Shown in pieces: positions 6,914-15,825 of a DNA stretch of 30,003 nt. Made by a program: the position numbers and the translations under genes. Under the pieces are notes generated by a model that was not told where the DNA came from, did no database searches, and was given only the letters and a program-made list of their open reading frames with translations. The stretch is from CAYRTD01 sp964426915 (GTDB lineage: Bacteria; Bacteroidota; Bacteroidia; Bacteroidales; GCA-2748055): assembly GCA_964426915.1 (NCBI GenBank), contig CAYRTD010000031.1:1-30003 (forward strand). Reading direction: 5' to 3'. Numbering within the stretch: position 1 is the first letter of the stretch; every line of letters starts with the position of its first letter.

Positions 6914-8257
6914 TTAACGCATTCCTCCCATGGCGCCGCCTCCCATCATTCTGGCGAGATTTTTTCCCTTTCCTCCGCTCATCATTTTCATCATTTTCCG
7001 GGTATCGTCGAATTGTTTGATCAGGCGGTTTACTTCCTGAATTGATGTCCCACTGCCACTGGCAATCCTTTTCCTTCTGCTGCCGTTAAGTACTGCAGGA
7101 TTTTCTCTTTCAAGCGGGGTCATGGAGCGTATTATTGCTTCTACTCCTTTAAAGGCATCATCGTCAATATCCATGTCTTTCATTGCCTTTCCAACACCCG
7201 GGATCATTCCGGCCAGGTCTTTGATGTTCCCCATTTTTTTTATTTGCTGGATCTGATTAATAAAATCATTGAAATTGAATTGATTTTTAGCAATTTTTTT
7301 CTGAAGATTCCTGGCTTCATCAACATCGAATTGTTCCTGGGCACGCTCAACAAGAGAGACAATATCCCCCATGCCAAGTATCCTGTCGGCCATTCGTTTA
7401 GGATGAAATACATCAATTGCATCCAGTTTTTCACCTGTTCCGACAAATTTAATGGGTTTATTTACCACCGATCGAATGGAAAGAGCAGCGCCACCCCGGG
7501 TATCACCGTCAAGTTTGGTAAGAACAACTCCGTCAAAATTAAGTCTTTCATTAAACTCACGGGCAGTGTTTACAGCATCCTGTCCCGTCATGGAATCTAC
7601 AACGAACAGTGTTTCATGGGGATTGATATTCTTTTTAATAGATGCGATCTCATTCATCATAGTTTCATCAATCGCCAGACGACCCGCTGTATCAATGATG
7701 ACGACATTATTCCCATTGGATTTCGCAAGTTTGATACCATGCTGAGCAATCTTTACCGGGTCCCTGGAATCCTCTTCCGTATAAACCGGAACTTCAATTT
7801 CCTCCCCGAGCACCTTTAATTGTTCTATAGCTGCAGGACGATATACATCACCGGCTATGAGCAACGGATTTTTTCCTTTCTTCAGTTTAAGATGGCGCGC
7901 CAGCTTACCGGAAAAAGTGGTCTTTCCTGATCCCTGAAGACCAGAAATAAGAATTATGGAAGGATTAGCACTCAGATCAATTTCTTCGGTATCACCACCC
8001 ATGAGTTCTGCCAGCTCATCGTGAACAATTTTGACCATCATCTGACCGGGGCGCACTGCGGTAAGAACATCTTGTCCGAGGGCCTCATCTTTCACCTTAT
8101 TGGCAAAGTTCTTTGCCGTTTTATAATTAACGTCAGCATCCAGAAGGGCCCTTCTAACATCTTTAAGGGTTTCTGCTATGTTTATTTCGGTAATTTTCCC
8201 CTGTCCTTTCAATATTTTAAAGGACTTTTCCAATCTGTCACTAAGATTTTCAAACAT
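6914..8257 (-). CDS. ffh: Signal recognition particle GTPase Ffh
   Basis: Binds the signal sequence of nascent membrane proteins together with SRP RNA and delivers the ribosome to FtsY. 447 residues. The N domain (1-95) is followed by the G domain with GLQGSGKT, DTAGR and TKLDGD, then the methionine-rich M domain with the R-R-K-R-I-A-S-G-S-G RNA-binding helix. The tail ends in a Gly/Met-rich stretch (MMGGGAMGGMR) typical of the family. The gene is probably first in an ffh-folD transcript driven by the minus-strand promoter at 8286-8293. A 191-codon open frame antisense to it is a shadow. Confidence 0.98.
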   Translation of the reverse strand: MFENLSDRLEKSFKILKGQGKITEINIAETLKDVRRALLDADVNYKTAKNFANKVKDEALGQDVLTAVRPGQMMVKIVHDELAELMGGDTEEIDLSANPSIILISGLQGSGKTTFSGKLARHLKLKKGKNPLLIAGDVYRPAAIEQLKVLGEEIEVPVYTEEDSRDPVKIAQHGIKLAKSNGNNVVIIDTAGRLAIDETMMNEIASIKKNINPHETLFVVDSMTGQDAVNTAREFNERLNFDGVVLTKLDGDTRGGAALSIRSVVNKPIKFVGTGEKLDAIDVFHPKRMADRILGMGDIVSLVERAQEQFDVDEARNLQKKIAKNQFNFNDFINQIQQIKKMGNIKDLAGMIPGVGKAMKDMDIDDDAFKGVEAIIRSMTPLERENPAVLNGSRRKRIASGSGTSIQEVNRLIKQFDDTRKMMKMMSGGKGKNLARMMGGGAMGGMR

Positions 8258-8285
8258 ATTTTCTGTGTTTTAATAAAAACGGCTA

Positions 8286-8293
8286 CAAAACTA
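8286..8293 (-). promoter_or_regulatory. -7 promoter box for ffh
   Basis: On the minus strand the bases read TAGTTTTG, an exact TAnnTTTG box, placed about 30 bases upstream of the ffh start codon. A T-rich triplet lies about 21 bases further upstream as a weak -33 element. Confidence 0.5.
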
Positions 8294-8407
8294 ATCAAAA
8301 ATGAAGAATAATTAAAGCACTGTATCCGATTAAGCACTATGTTTAAAACAATCTTAAAAAATGTAAGATCTGAATTTTGTATATCGTATCATTTAAGCAA
8401 TTTTATT

Positions 8408-8415
8408 TATCTTTA
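8408..8415 (+). promoter_or_regulatory. Possible -7 box for the 8438 lipoprotein gene
   Basis: TATCTTTA matches TAnnTTTG except for the last base and lies 22 bases before the start codon. No -33 box is at the expected distance; the nearest TTTTG (8375-8379) is too far. The rest of the gap 8294-8407 is AT-rich with nothing recognisable. Confidence 0.3.
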
Positions 8416-8437
8416 AGCTTTCAGAGGCGATAAAATT

Positions 8438-11023
8438 ATGGGAAAATTTAACCTACAATATATTATTCTGATATTAACCCTTTTACTCTCTGGATGCAGG
8501 GATAAAACCAAGGTTACCAATATACAAAATCAGTGGTCGGGATTGAATCCTACCTCTATACCGCTTCCCATAAGAATAAAAGAACAACAAAAATCCAATC
8601 TTATCACCAATCCTTCTTTCGAACTGGGGAAACATTACACAGTTGATTCCACAAACTTGTCATTTAATTTACCCGGTTGGAGAAAGTTGGGCGACAATGT
8701 TGTATGGACCGATATTGAAAATAAGGATGTCTTTAATAGCGACGAGGCCTCAGGAGGAAATCATGCCATCAGAATCATCCGGAACAGTAGTGACGAAACA
8801 GAGAATATGGGTGAAGGGATTATGAGCGATTATATCCGGGTAATACCCGGGAATTATGTTTTAAGTTTTGATATTAAACTTGAACATATAAAATCTAATC
8901 TCAGCCGTATGGGAACCGGGATATTTGATGCTATAAATATCCGGGTTTATTGTTACGACAGGAATAAGGTTCAAATCAAAAATGTCTCTTATCATCCTTT
9001 GTATCATAAAAAGATAGATAATTCATTCAAGGGATTTGGTTTTTCCAACCATGATAAAATTGATCAATTCGGATGGGCTCGGGTATATGGCCGATCCGGA
9101 AATTTTCCTTTCCAGGAAGGCAATTTGCCTGAAGAGACCCGGTATGTGAAGATTTTTGCCGGTTTAAAAGGTGAAGGTAAAATGTGGATTGACAAGTTTG
9201 ATTTTCATTATTCTGCATCGAACTTCACCCTTCTCGAAAAGCTGGAGCCTTATTTTGATACTACAATGGAAAAATCGAGGTATCTGATACCCGAACCGCG
9301 AACATCGGGTTATTATAAAGCGCTTAAACTTATTCATACTGATCAGGATGAGGTGCAGCGTTTGCCTCGTATGTTAATGCCTTTAAATGCCAGCAAGGAA
9401 ATCCAGCAGATTATCCATGCATACAGTAAGGACTTACTTGATATCAATATGCCCGGTGGAGAGAATTTATCGGTTCTTACTGATTTAAATTCCCGTGATC
9501 TAGAAAGCCCGGCTCTTATATTCAGTATTGGAATAAATTCACTTTCGGATCAATTCACGGAGCAATTGCCTTTTGACGAAATCAGGAATTTGGAACAGGC
9601 GTATTTTTTTGAGCGACTGGATCAGTTTCCCAATGTGATTTTTATAGGATATAATGATACGGAAGGTTTGCAGCATGCTCTTCATACTCTTCAACAGTTA
9701 TTTGAATTTGACGAAAATACCTACCATCATTACGATATTATTGATTATCCCGATTACAGAAACAGAGGGGTAATTATCCAGGCAGAAAATAATTCCCCCT
9801 CGCATGCAAAAATTGCCGAAGGAGTCCGGTTTCTCAATCAGCTGGGGATTAATACATGGATAGTAGAAGCTCCTCAGATGGAGCTTGGAAAGGATAATTT
9901 ATTCCAGAGTTTAAAAAATTGGGAAAAGGTAAAATTTAAAAATGATCTTTTTCCTTATATCAGAAAAGGCATTTCTCTCGAAAGGCTTAATATACCTGAT
10001 TTTCCAGTTGAGGATTGGAGCTTCGCTCTGGAAGAGATTTCAAAGCATGAAGACAATATATTTAATTCCTCAAGGGAGTTATATGACGGTTTAAAAAGGT
10101 TAAACTCTCTGGAAACGGATCTTCTGATATTTTCCGACCGCACACTTTGGGAAAGCATGAATTTTTCTCCGGCAGGAGCTGTGATCCTTAACAATGAGAA
10201 TTTCAATAAATTTATGTTCTACCGGAACCTGTTTTCACGTACTTTCTCCCGTTATGACCTTAGTGAACTGCCTGAGAGTTACCTGATACCTTTTTATCAG
10301 GGAATCTCCCGCAAAGAAAATATTTATTATGACATTTACTCGGATGCCATTACCGATAGCACGGTGAACAAGTGGTTCACAACCGTATTATGGTCAGGAG
10401 CTGTGAAAAACGCCAGCCTTATTGACGCTACTGACCTTTACGGACTAAGAGGCACTCCCGAACTTTGCTTTCTGGATCACAGCCTTACATATCAAACTAG
10501 AAGCGGCTTTTTTAGCCATTATTACAGTCTCTATCCTGGTAAAGCTCTAACCGGCGTAATTTTCAATCCTTATGATACAAAAATTATTGGTATTGATCCT
10601 GAGGATTTTAACAGTGAAACTCTACTAAAAGTTAATGATTTCTCTGAGATGACCTGGATAAGACTCGCTACCGCTACTGATTACTTCTGGAATAGTTCTT
10701 TGTACGATCCGGCAATCTCACTCTGGAAAATATTAATCCATAGATACGGGAAAGAAGTTGCTACTGAAATCGTCTATTTTAATGATATCTATTACAAGTT
10801 GCTTTCTATAAGTTTAAATATGGAACTGAACGGTTACAATCAGAAACATGAAAAGCAGGCAGGGGAACTGATTATCCAGTTAAATTCCCACTGGGACAGG
10901 CTGAAATTTCTTCTGGAATCGGAAATTGATTTTTTAAATGATCTTTCGGATTTGAAAAACAGTATCATTTCACGTTTCTATCAGGCCCAGAAAAATAGTA
11001 TGAAGCAGGAACTTCCACAATAA
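8438..11023 (+). CDS. Lipoprotein with GH84/GH20-like architecture, catalytic pair not evident
   Basis: 861 residues exported as a lipoprotein: hydrophobic signal, then the lipobox L-L-S-G-C with Cys20. Residues about 55-255 (beginning N-L-I-T-N-P-S-F-E) resemble a CBM4/9-like jelly roll. Residues about 265-430 look like the small alpha/beta domain preceding GH20 and GH84 barrels, ending in D-Y-P-D-Y-R-N-R-G-V-I near 437, where family barrels start. Near 740-760, A-T-A-T-D-Y-F-W-N-S-S-L-Y-D-P matches the helical domain after GH84 barrels. In between, the Asp-Asp pair of GH84 or Asp-Glu of GH20 is not found: W-I-V-E-A-P-Q-M-E-L stands where GH84 enzymes have Y-x-P-K-D-D-P. It may be a sugar-binding pseudoenzyme. 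Domain assignments are from memory of family patterns, not a search. Confidence 0.65.
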   Translation: MGKFNLQYIILILTLLLSGCRDKTKVTNIQNQWSGLNPTSIPLPIRIKEQQKSNLITNPSFELGKHYTVDSTNLSFNLPGWRKLGDNVVWTDIENKDVFNSDEASGGNHAIRIIRNSSDETENMGEGIMSDYIRVIPGNYVLSFDIKLEHIKSNLSRMGTGIFDAINIRVYCYDRNKVQIKNVSYHPLYHKKIDNSFKGFGFSNHDKIDQFGWARVYGRSGNFPFQEGNLPEETRYVKIFAGLKGEGKMWIDKFDFHYSASNFTLLEKLEPYFDTTMEKSRYLIPEPRTSGYYKALKLIHTDQDEVQRLPRMLMPLNASKEIQQIIHAYSKDLLDINMPGGENLSVLTDLNSRDLESPALIFSIGINSLSDQFTEQLPFDEIRNLEQAYFFERLDQFPNVIFIGYNDTEGLQHALHTLQQLFEFDENTYHHYDIIDYPDYRNRGVIIQAENNSPSHAKIAEGVRFLNQLGINTWIVEAPQMELGKDNLFQSLKNWEKVKFKNDLFPYIRKGISLERLNIPDFPVEDWSFALEEISKHEDNIFNSSRELYDGLKRLNSLETDLLIFSDRTLWESMNFSPAGAVILNNENFNKFMFYRNLFSRTFSRYDLSELPESYLIPFYQGISRKENIYYDIYSDAITDSTVNKWFTTVLWSGAVKNASLIDATDLYGLRGTPELCFLDHSLTYQTRSGFFSHYYSLYPGKALTGVIFNPYDTKIIGIDPEDFNSETLLKVNDFSEMTWIRLATATDYFWNSSLYDPAISLWKILIHRYGKEVATEIVYFNDIYYKLLSISLNMELNGYNQKHEKQAGELIIQLNSHWDRLKFLLESEIDFLNDLSDLKNSIISRFYQAQKNSMKQELPQ

Positions 11024-11089
11024 TAATTAGTATAAAATGCCACCGGACTTAAAATTAAACAGAATCGACAGTACTTGTAAAAATATTTA

Positions 11090-11097
11090 TAATTTTG
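11090..11097 (+). promoter_or_regulatory. -7 promoter box upstream of the TPR gene
   Basis: TAATTTTG matches TAnnTTTG exactly. A poor -33 candidate (TCGACA, 11065-11070) lies at about the right distance. The leader to the start codon at 11203 would be about 100 bases, with no recognisable element. Confidence 0.45.
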
Positions 11098-11202
11098 CAT
11101 CCGGAAGGAATAGAAAAAATAAGAAATCCGGATAAATAAAATAAGCAGGGTCAGGGCAACGTTATAGCTTTTTATGATTAAATGAATTAGGATTTTTAGC
11201 AA

Positions 11203-12585
11203 ATGCAGGATGAAAGCAACTTTCAGGATATTCTTCAACGGTTTGAAGATATGCTGATCACCAATCAGTCATATTTTTTTGATGTTGAGGATTTTGAGGA
11301 AATTATTGATTATTACCTCGATATACGTGACTTTACACATGCAAGGGAAGCCTGTATAAAAGCGGAATCTCAGCATCCCGGTTCCTATGAAATAAAAATT
11401 AAGAAAGTACATCTCTATATTGAATCAGGAAAACCCGCTCTTGCCCTTGATGAGCTAAATTCATTCAGTGAGTTTGAAAGTGATGATTATGAATTCTATC
11501 TTTTAAAGGGCACTGCTCTTGCTCAACTGGGAAATTTCCGTCAGGCTGAAGAGGTCTTCGACAGTGTTCTTGAGGAGAATATGGATGACAGGGTGGATAT
11601 TCTGATCAATATTTCTATTGCTTATGAAAATTCCCACCAGTATAAGTATGCTGTTAAATACCTTGAAAAGGCTCATAATGAGGATCCTGAAAATTTAAAT
11701 GTCCTTTATGATCTGGGCTACTATTATGATAAAACAGGAAAGCATGAGAAGGCAATAAGCTTTTACAACAAATATATAGATCTGCACACATTCTCTGAAA
11801 ATGTATGGTTTAATATGGGCGTGATCTATTACAAGCTCAATGATCATAAAAAAGCTGTAGATTGTTATGATTATGCAATAGCCATCAATCCTTCATATGG
11901 AGCTGCGTATTTCAATAAGGCGAATCTTTATGCCAATGAGAATAATTACATAAAGGCCATCCGTGTTTATAACGATTTTTTGGAACTTGAACCCGATAAC
12001 CTGCCTGGATGGTGCCATCTGGGGGAATGCTTTGAAGAGACAGGAAATTATGAACGTTCACTCGAAATATATCAAAAAGTCATAGAGATAGACAACACCT
12101 ACGCCGAAGGCTGGTTTGGAGCCGGAATATCACTTCTGAACCTGAAACGATATAAAGAGGCAGCCACATACATATTGAAGGCCATTGATTTTGAACGCGA
12201 AAATCCTGAATACTGGTTTACCCTTGGAGAAATCTATGACGAAATGAATATGGCTCCTGATGCTATAAAGTGTTATCGTTATGTTACTCGTCTGGACAAG
12301 GAAGACCGGGAGGCCTGGATACGCCTTGCCAAGCTGTATATTGACAGTTCACAGTTGGCAGATGCTCTTGTAGTGCTTCGGGAAGCTTATCAGCATAATT
12401 TCTCTTCACAGGACATAATATATTTACTTTCCGCAGTTTATTTCCGTCTGAAGGATGAATCTGCAGGGACACGGTTTTTCGAAAAAGCTCTTTCACTGGG
12501 AGAAGGTGGTGCAAGGCTTTTTTTTGAGGTGTATCCGGAAGGAAAATACAACGATAAAATTAAAACCTTACTTCATAAAGAATAG
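11203..12585 (+). CDS. Tetratricopeptide repeat protein
   Basis: 460 residues, almost entirely TPR helices with about ten repeats from residue 35 to 440. Recurring consensus fragments include N-P-S-Y-G-A-A-Y-F-N-K-A-N-L-Y and E-G-W-F-G-A-G-I-S-L. There is no signal peptide or membrane helix, so it is probably a cytoplasmic scaffold or adaptor. The N-terminus is acidic. comA follows 8 bases after its stop, suggesting co-transcription. The partner is unknown. Such a TPR gene is, as I recall, often found beside comA, DUF368 and aroE in Bacteroidota. Confidence 0.85.
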   Translation: MQDESNFQDILQRFEDMLITNQSYFFDVEDFEEIIDYYLDIRDFTHAREACIKAESQHPGSYEIKIKKVHLYIESGKPALALDELNSFSEFESDDYEFYLLKGTALAQLGNFRQAEEVFDSVLEENMDDRVDILINISIAYENSHQYKYAVKYLEKAHNEDPENLNVLYDLGYYYDKTGKHEKAISFYNKYIDLHTFSENVWFNMGVIYYKLNDHKKAVDCYDYAIAINPSYGAAYFNKANLYANENNYIKAIRVYNDFLELEPDNLPGWCHLGECFEETGNYERSLEIYQKVIEIDNTYAEGWFGAGISLLNLKRYKEAATYILKAIDFERENPEYWFTLGEIYDEMNMAPDAIKCYRYVTRLDKEDREAWIRLAKLYIDSSQLADALVVLREAYQHNFSSQDIIYLLSAVYFRLKDESAGTRFFEKALSLGEGGARLFFEVYPEGKYNDKIKTLLHKE

Positions 12586-12593
12586 ATAATAAG

Positions 12594-13376
12594 ATGAATA
12601 TAAATTTTCCATTCCTGCCTGAACGATCCCGAAAACCCAGAGAAACAGGTGTTACCATGATGATGGACAAGGGCTTAAGCAAGTCGGAAGCCACCTCATT
12701 CGCCGAAAGTAGCGCTGAATTTACTGATCTGGTTAAATTTGGCTTTGGAACTGCAGTTTTCGCCAAACAAATCCCTGAGAAAATCAGGATTTACAGAGAT
12801 GCCGGCATCGAACCTTATTTTGGTGGGACACTTTTTGAAAGCTTTATTGTCAGAAAGAAATTCGACGAATACCGCAACTTTGTCTCAGATATGGATATTC
12901 ATCTTGTTGAAGTTTCGGATGGATCAATGCGAATTGATCATGACGAAAAAATTAACTATATAAAAGAATTAAACAAGGACTTTAAAGTTCTTTCCGAGGT
13001 GGGATCGAAAGTGAAGGGCGTAGAAATCACTCATGAAGAATGGGTTAATATGATGAAAACTGAGCTGGATGCCGGGGCGTGGAAGGTAATTGCTGAAGCC
13101 CGAGAAAGCGGTACTATTGGGATTTATAATAGTGATGGATCCGCAAATACAGAACTTGTAGACGATATTGTTCAGAACCTAAATATTGAAAATGTTCTCT
13201 GGGAAGCTCCCAATAAGGCTCAACAGGTATGGTTTATAAATTTACTGGGAGCAGAAGTAAACCTGGGAAATATTGCCCCAAATGAAGTAGTATCTCTTGA
13301 AGCACTGAGACTGGGCCTAAGGGGAGATACATTCTTTAATTTCCTTCCGGAAGAATATCACGATAAAAAATTATGA
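12594..13376 (+). CDS. comA: Phosphosulfolactate synthase-like protein
   Basis: ComA-family TIM-barrel enzyme; characterised members add sulfite to phosphoenolpyruvate to give (R)-2-phospho-3-sulfolactate. 260 residues, family length. Seen: the opening P-R-E-T-G-V-T-M-M-M-D-K-G-L, F-G-F-G-T-A, G-I-E-P-Y-F-G-G-T-L-F-E, V-S-D-G-S, S-E-V-G-S-K and the late W-E-A-P-x-K-x-Q-Q motif. In methanogens it starts coenzyme M synthesis and in Bacillus it makes sulfolactate. In Bacteroidota the product is unsettled; a supply of sulfonates for sulfonolipids is a guess. No ComB or ComC is nearby. Its stop overlaps the next start (ATGA). Confidence 0.88.
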   Translation: MNINFPFLPERSRKPRETGVTMMMDKGLSKSEATSFAESSAEFTDLVKFGFGTAVFAKQIPEKIRIYRDAGIEPYFGGTLFESFIVRKKFDEYRNFVSDMDIHLVEVSDGSMRIDHDEKINYIKELNKDFKVLSEVGSKVKGVEITHEEWVNMMKTELDAGAWKVIAEARESGTIGIYNSDGSANTELVDDIVQNLNIENVLWEAPNKAQQVWFINLLGAEVNLGNIAPNEVVSLEALRLGLRGDTFFNFLPEEYHDKKL

Positions 13377-14296
13377 GAAAATTTAAGGATTATACCGTTC
13401 TTGTTCTTAAAGGAATGGGAATGGGAGCTTCAGATGTGGTACCCGGGGTATCGGGTGGTACAATTGCATTTATTACAGGTATCTATGAAGAATTGATCAA
13501 CTCAATTAAATCTATTAATTATGAAGCGATAAAGTTACTTTTTGCTCTGAAAATTATGGATTTCTGGAAAAAGATTAATGGTAATTTTCTTTTAGCTGTT
13601 TTTTCGGGAATACTGATCAGTATTTTCACACTCGCAAGCTTGCTGGAATATCTTTTAATTAATTACCCTGTCTTCATATGGTCCTTCTTTTTCGGTCTGG
13701 TTGTTGCATCAGCCATATACATCTTATCCGATATTCGTAATCCAAATTTAAGAATAGTACTTTCTTTTCTTGCAGGCTTTGGCCTCGCTTTCTGGATCAC
13801 TACCGTTACACCGGCACAAACCAGTGAAGCCTACTGGTTTATTTTATTATCAGGTTCTCTTGCAATATGTGCCATGATATTACCGGGTATCTCAGGAAGT
13901 TTTATACTGCTTTTGCTGGGTAAATACCAGTTTATACTGAATGCAGTTACTGAACTGAAAATAGCGGTACTTGCTCTATTTACAGCAGGTGCGGTAGTGG
14001 GATTAATAGCATTTTCCAACGTTCTGGCCTGGCTGTTGAAAAAATTCAGATACGAAACCATTGCATTACTGGCAGGGTTTATGGGAGGTTCGCTCAATAA
14101 AATATGGCCGTGGAAGGAAACAACAGAGACATTTATTGACAGGCACGGAGTTGAACAACCGCTCATGCAAAAAAATATCTGGCCTGAACTTTCTCTTCAT
14201 TCTGACCTCATTCCAGCTTTCATGATCGCAGGTTTTGGTTTCAGCCTTATATTTATAATTATAAGGATATCCAAAGGAAAAAAGGAAGCACTATGA
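13373..14296 (+). CDS. DUF368 membrane protein, PopT-like polyprenyl-phosphate translocase
   Basis: Polytopic inner-membrane protein of 307 residues. DUF368 members (PopT) were shown in other bacteria to return undecaprenyl phosphate across the membrane for reuse in wall and surface-glycan synthesis. The family's two related motifs are visible: ASDVVPGVSGGT near residue 20 and LPGISGSFILLLLGKY near 170, one per half of an internal duplication. It is coupled by four-base overlaps to comA before it and aroE after it. Confidence 0.9.
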   Translation: MRKFKDYTVLVLKGMGMGASDVVPGVSGGTIAFITGIYEELINSIKSINYEAIKLLFALKIMDFWKKINGNFLLAVFSGILISIFTLASLLEYLLINYPVFIWSFFFGLVVASAIYILSDIRNPNLRIVLSFLAGFGLAFWITTVTPAQTSEAYWFILLSGSLAICAMILPGISGSFILLLLGKYQFILNAVTELKIAVLALFTAGAVVGLIAFSNVLAWLLKKFRYETIALLAGFMGGSLNKIWPWKETTETFIDRHGVEQPLMQKNIWPELSLHSDLIPAFMIAGFGFSLIFIIIRISKGKKEAL

Positions 14297-15042
14297 AAAC
14301 ATACGGTCTGATAGGCTATCCTCTTGGCCATTCTTTTTCTGCCGGGTATTTCCGGGAAAAATTCCGGAAGGAGAATATCAGGGATTGTGAATACCGTAAT
14401 TTTCCTTTAAAATCTGTGGAAGATGTTTTGGAGATAATCACTGATTATCCGAATCTGAAGGGACTTAATGTTACTATTCCCTATAAAAAACTGATAATTC
14501 CTTTTCTTGATGAAGTCTATGCTCCAGCAAAAGAAATTGGTGCGGTAAATACTGTAAAAATTGATTCTTTCCCTGGAAAGCCGGGTAGAATCCTTAAAGG
14601 ATATAATACCGATGTTCATGGATTTTTAGTAAGTGTTCAGAAAGTTTTGAACCCTGATATTCAAAAGGCTCTTATCCTTGGCACCGGAGGGGCTTATGCA
14701 GCAGTGAAATATGCTCTGGAAAACATCGGGTTAACTGTGCAGGCCGTAAGCAGGAAGCCCTTGGCAGGGGATCTTAATTACCCTGACCTGAATGAAAAAA
14801 TTCTTGCCCCTCATACGCTAATTGTCAATACTACACCGCTGGGAACTTATCCGGATGTTGATAAAGCCCCTGATATTCCTTATGATTTTTTAAATGATAC
14901 TCATGTTTTATATGACCTGGTATATAATCCCGCAGAAACTCTGTTCATGAAAAAAGGAAAAAGACAGGGAGCTGCGGTAAAAAACGGATATGACATGCTT
15001 GTTGGACAGGCTGAGAAAGCCTGGGAAATATGGAATTTGTAA
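14293..15042 (+). CDS. aroE: Shikimate dehydrogenase
   Basis: Reduces 3-dehydroshikimate to shikimate with NADPH in aromatic amino acid synthesis. 249 residues is slightly short for AroE (about 270). Seen: shikimate-binding YPLGHSFS (residues 8-15), catalytic lysine in NVTIPYK, GAVNTV, YNTDVHGF with the catalytic aspartate, the nucleotide loop GTGGAYAAV (canonical GxGGAxxA), and N-T-T-P-L-G. It overlaps the upstream gene and is 26 bases before the thioesterase. Confidence 0.96.
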   Translation: MKTYGLIGYPLGHSFSAGYFREKFRKENIRDCEYRNFPLKSVEDVLEIITDYPNLKGLNVTIPYKKLIIPFLDEVYAPAKEIGAVNTVKIDSFPGKPGRILKGYNTDVHGFLVSVQKVLNPDIQKALILGTGGAYAAVKYALENIGLTVQAVSRKPLAGDLNYPDLNEKILAPHTLIVNTTPLGTYPDVDKAPDIPYDFLNDTHVLYDLVYNPAETLFMKKGKRQGAAVKNGYDMLVGQAEKAWEIWNL

Positions 15043-15068
15043 AAATGAACAAATAGGACATTTTCGAC

Positions 15069-15818
15069 ATGAAAGAATCCAAAGCTACCTGGAAGAATAA
15101 TTACAGAGTACATTCATTTCTTTGTAACAATAAAGGATTGATAAGACTGTCTTCAATTGCAAAATTTCTTCAGGAGATTGCATGGGAGCATGCGGAAGAT
15201 TGTGGAGCTGGTTATCAGTCTCTGCGGCCCGAAGGTCTTTTGTGGATACTATATGGACTCCGGATGGAGATTAATGAGTTTCCCGTTTGGAATGATAATC
15301 TTTCAATTGAAACATGGGGTAAGAAATATGAAAACCTTTTCGCTTACCGCGATTTCGAAATAAAAAAGAACGGTAATGACCAACCGGTGGTTAAAGCCAC
15401 ATCTTCCTGGCTGCTGGTTGATGCAAAAACGCACAGACCCAGACGTATTACCCGGGAATTACACAGGATACCTGCTCTCGACAGAGACGCACTCAGCCTG
15501 AAGCCCGGGTTGGTGAATGACTTTACCGGTTATGACGCCCGACAGGAGCTGAAGGTATTGTATTCCGATATTGATATTTATGATCATGTAAATAATACCA
15601 GTTATATTCAATACTGCATAAATTCTTCGCCTTCGCTACAATTAAATGCGGCCCGGATAAAATCTTTTGATATCAGATACGTACAGGAATCAAGACTCGA
15701 TGAAAAACTGATAATAAAACAATCGGTTGATAAGTTTTCTTTTTATTTTCTTGGTGAAAATTCCGGAAATGATAAGGAGGTGTTCAGAGCAAAAGCTGAG
15801 ATTAAAGATCAGGAATAG
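15069..15818 (+). CDS. Acyl-ACP thioesterase, FatA/FatB-like double hotdog
   Basis: Releases fatty acids from acyl carrier protein in the cytoplasm. 249 residues with two hotdog domains: the first around residues 10-130, with a long helix that includes Q-E-I-A-W-E-H-A, and the second from about 155. The active-site stretch reads S-D-I-D-I-Y-D-H-V-N-N. The family pattern is D-x-N-x-H, so the aspartate and histidine are kept but the asparagine is tyrosine (codon TAT, one base from AAT). Activity may therefore differ. It ends 7 bases from the convergent truA. Confidence 0.85.
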   Translation: MKESKATWKNNYRVHSFLCNNKGLIRLSSIAKFLQEIAWEHAEDCGAGYQSLRPEGLLWILYGLRMEINEFPVWNDNLSIETWGKKYENLFAYRDFEIKKNGNDQPVVKATSSWLLVDAKTHRPRRITRELHRIPALDRDALSLKPGLVNDFTGYDARQELKVLYSDIDIYDHVNNTSYIQYCINSSPSLQLNAARIKSFDIRYVQESRLDEKLIIKQSVDKFSFYFLGENSGNDKEVFRAKAEIKDQE

Positions 15819-15825
15819 GAGAAGA

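Noticed and set aside
7244..7819. 191-codon open frame antisense to ffh
   Set aside because: It is fully inside a strongly conserved gene and its product matches nothing; a shadow frame.
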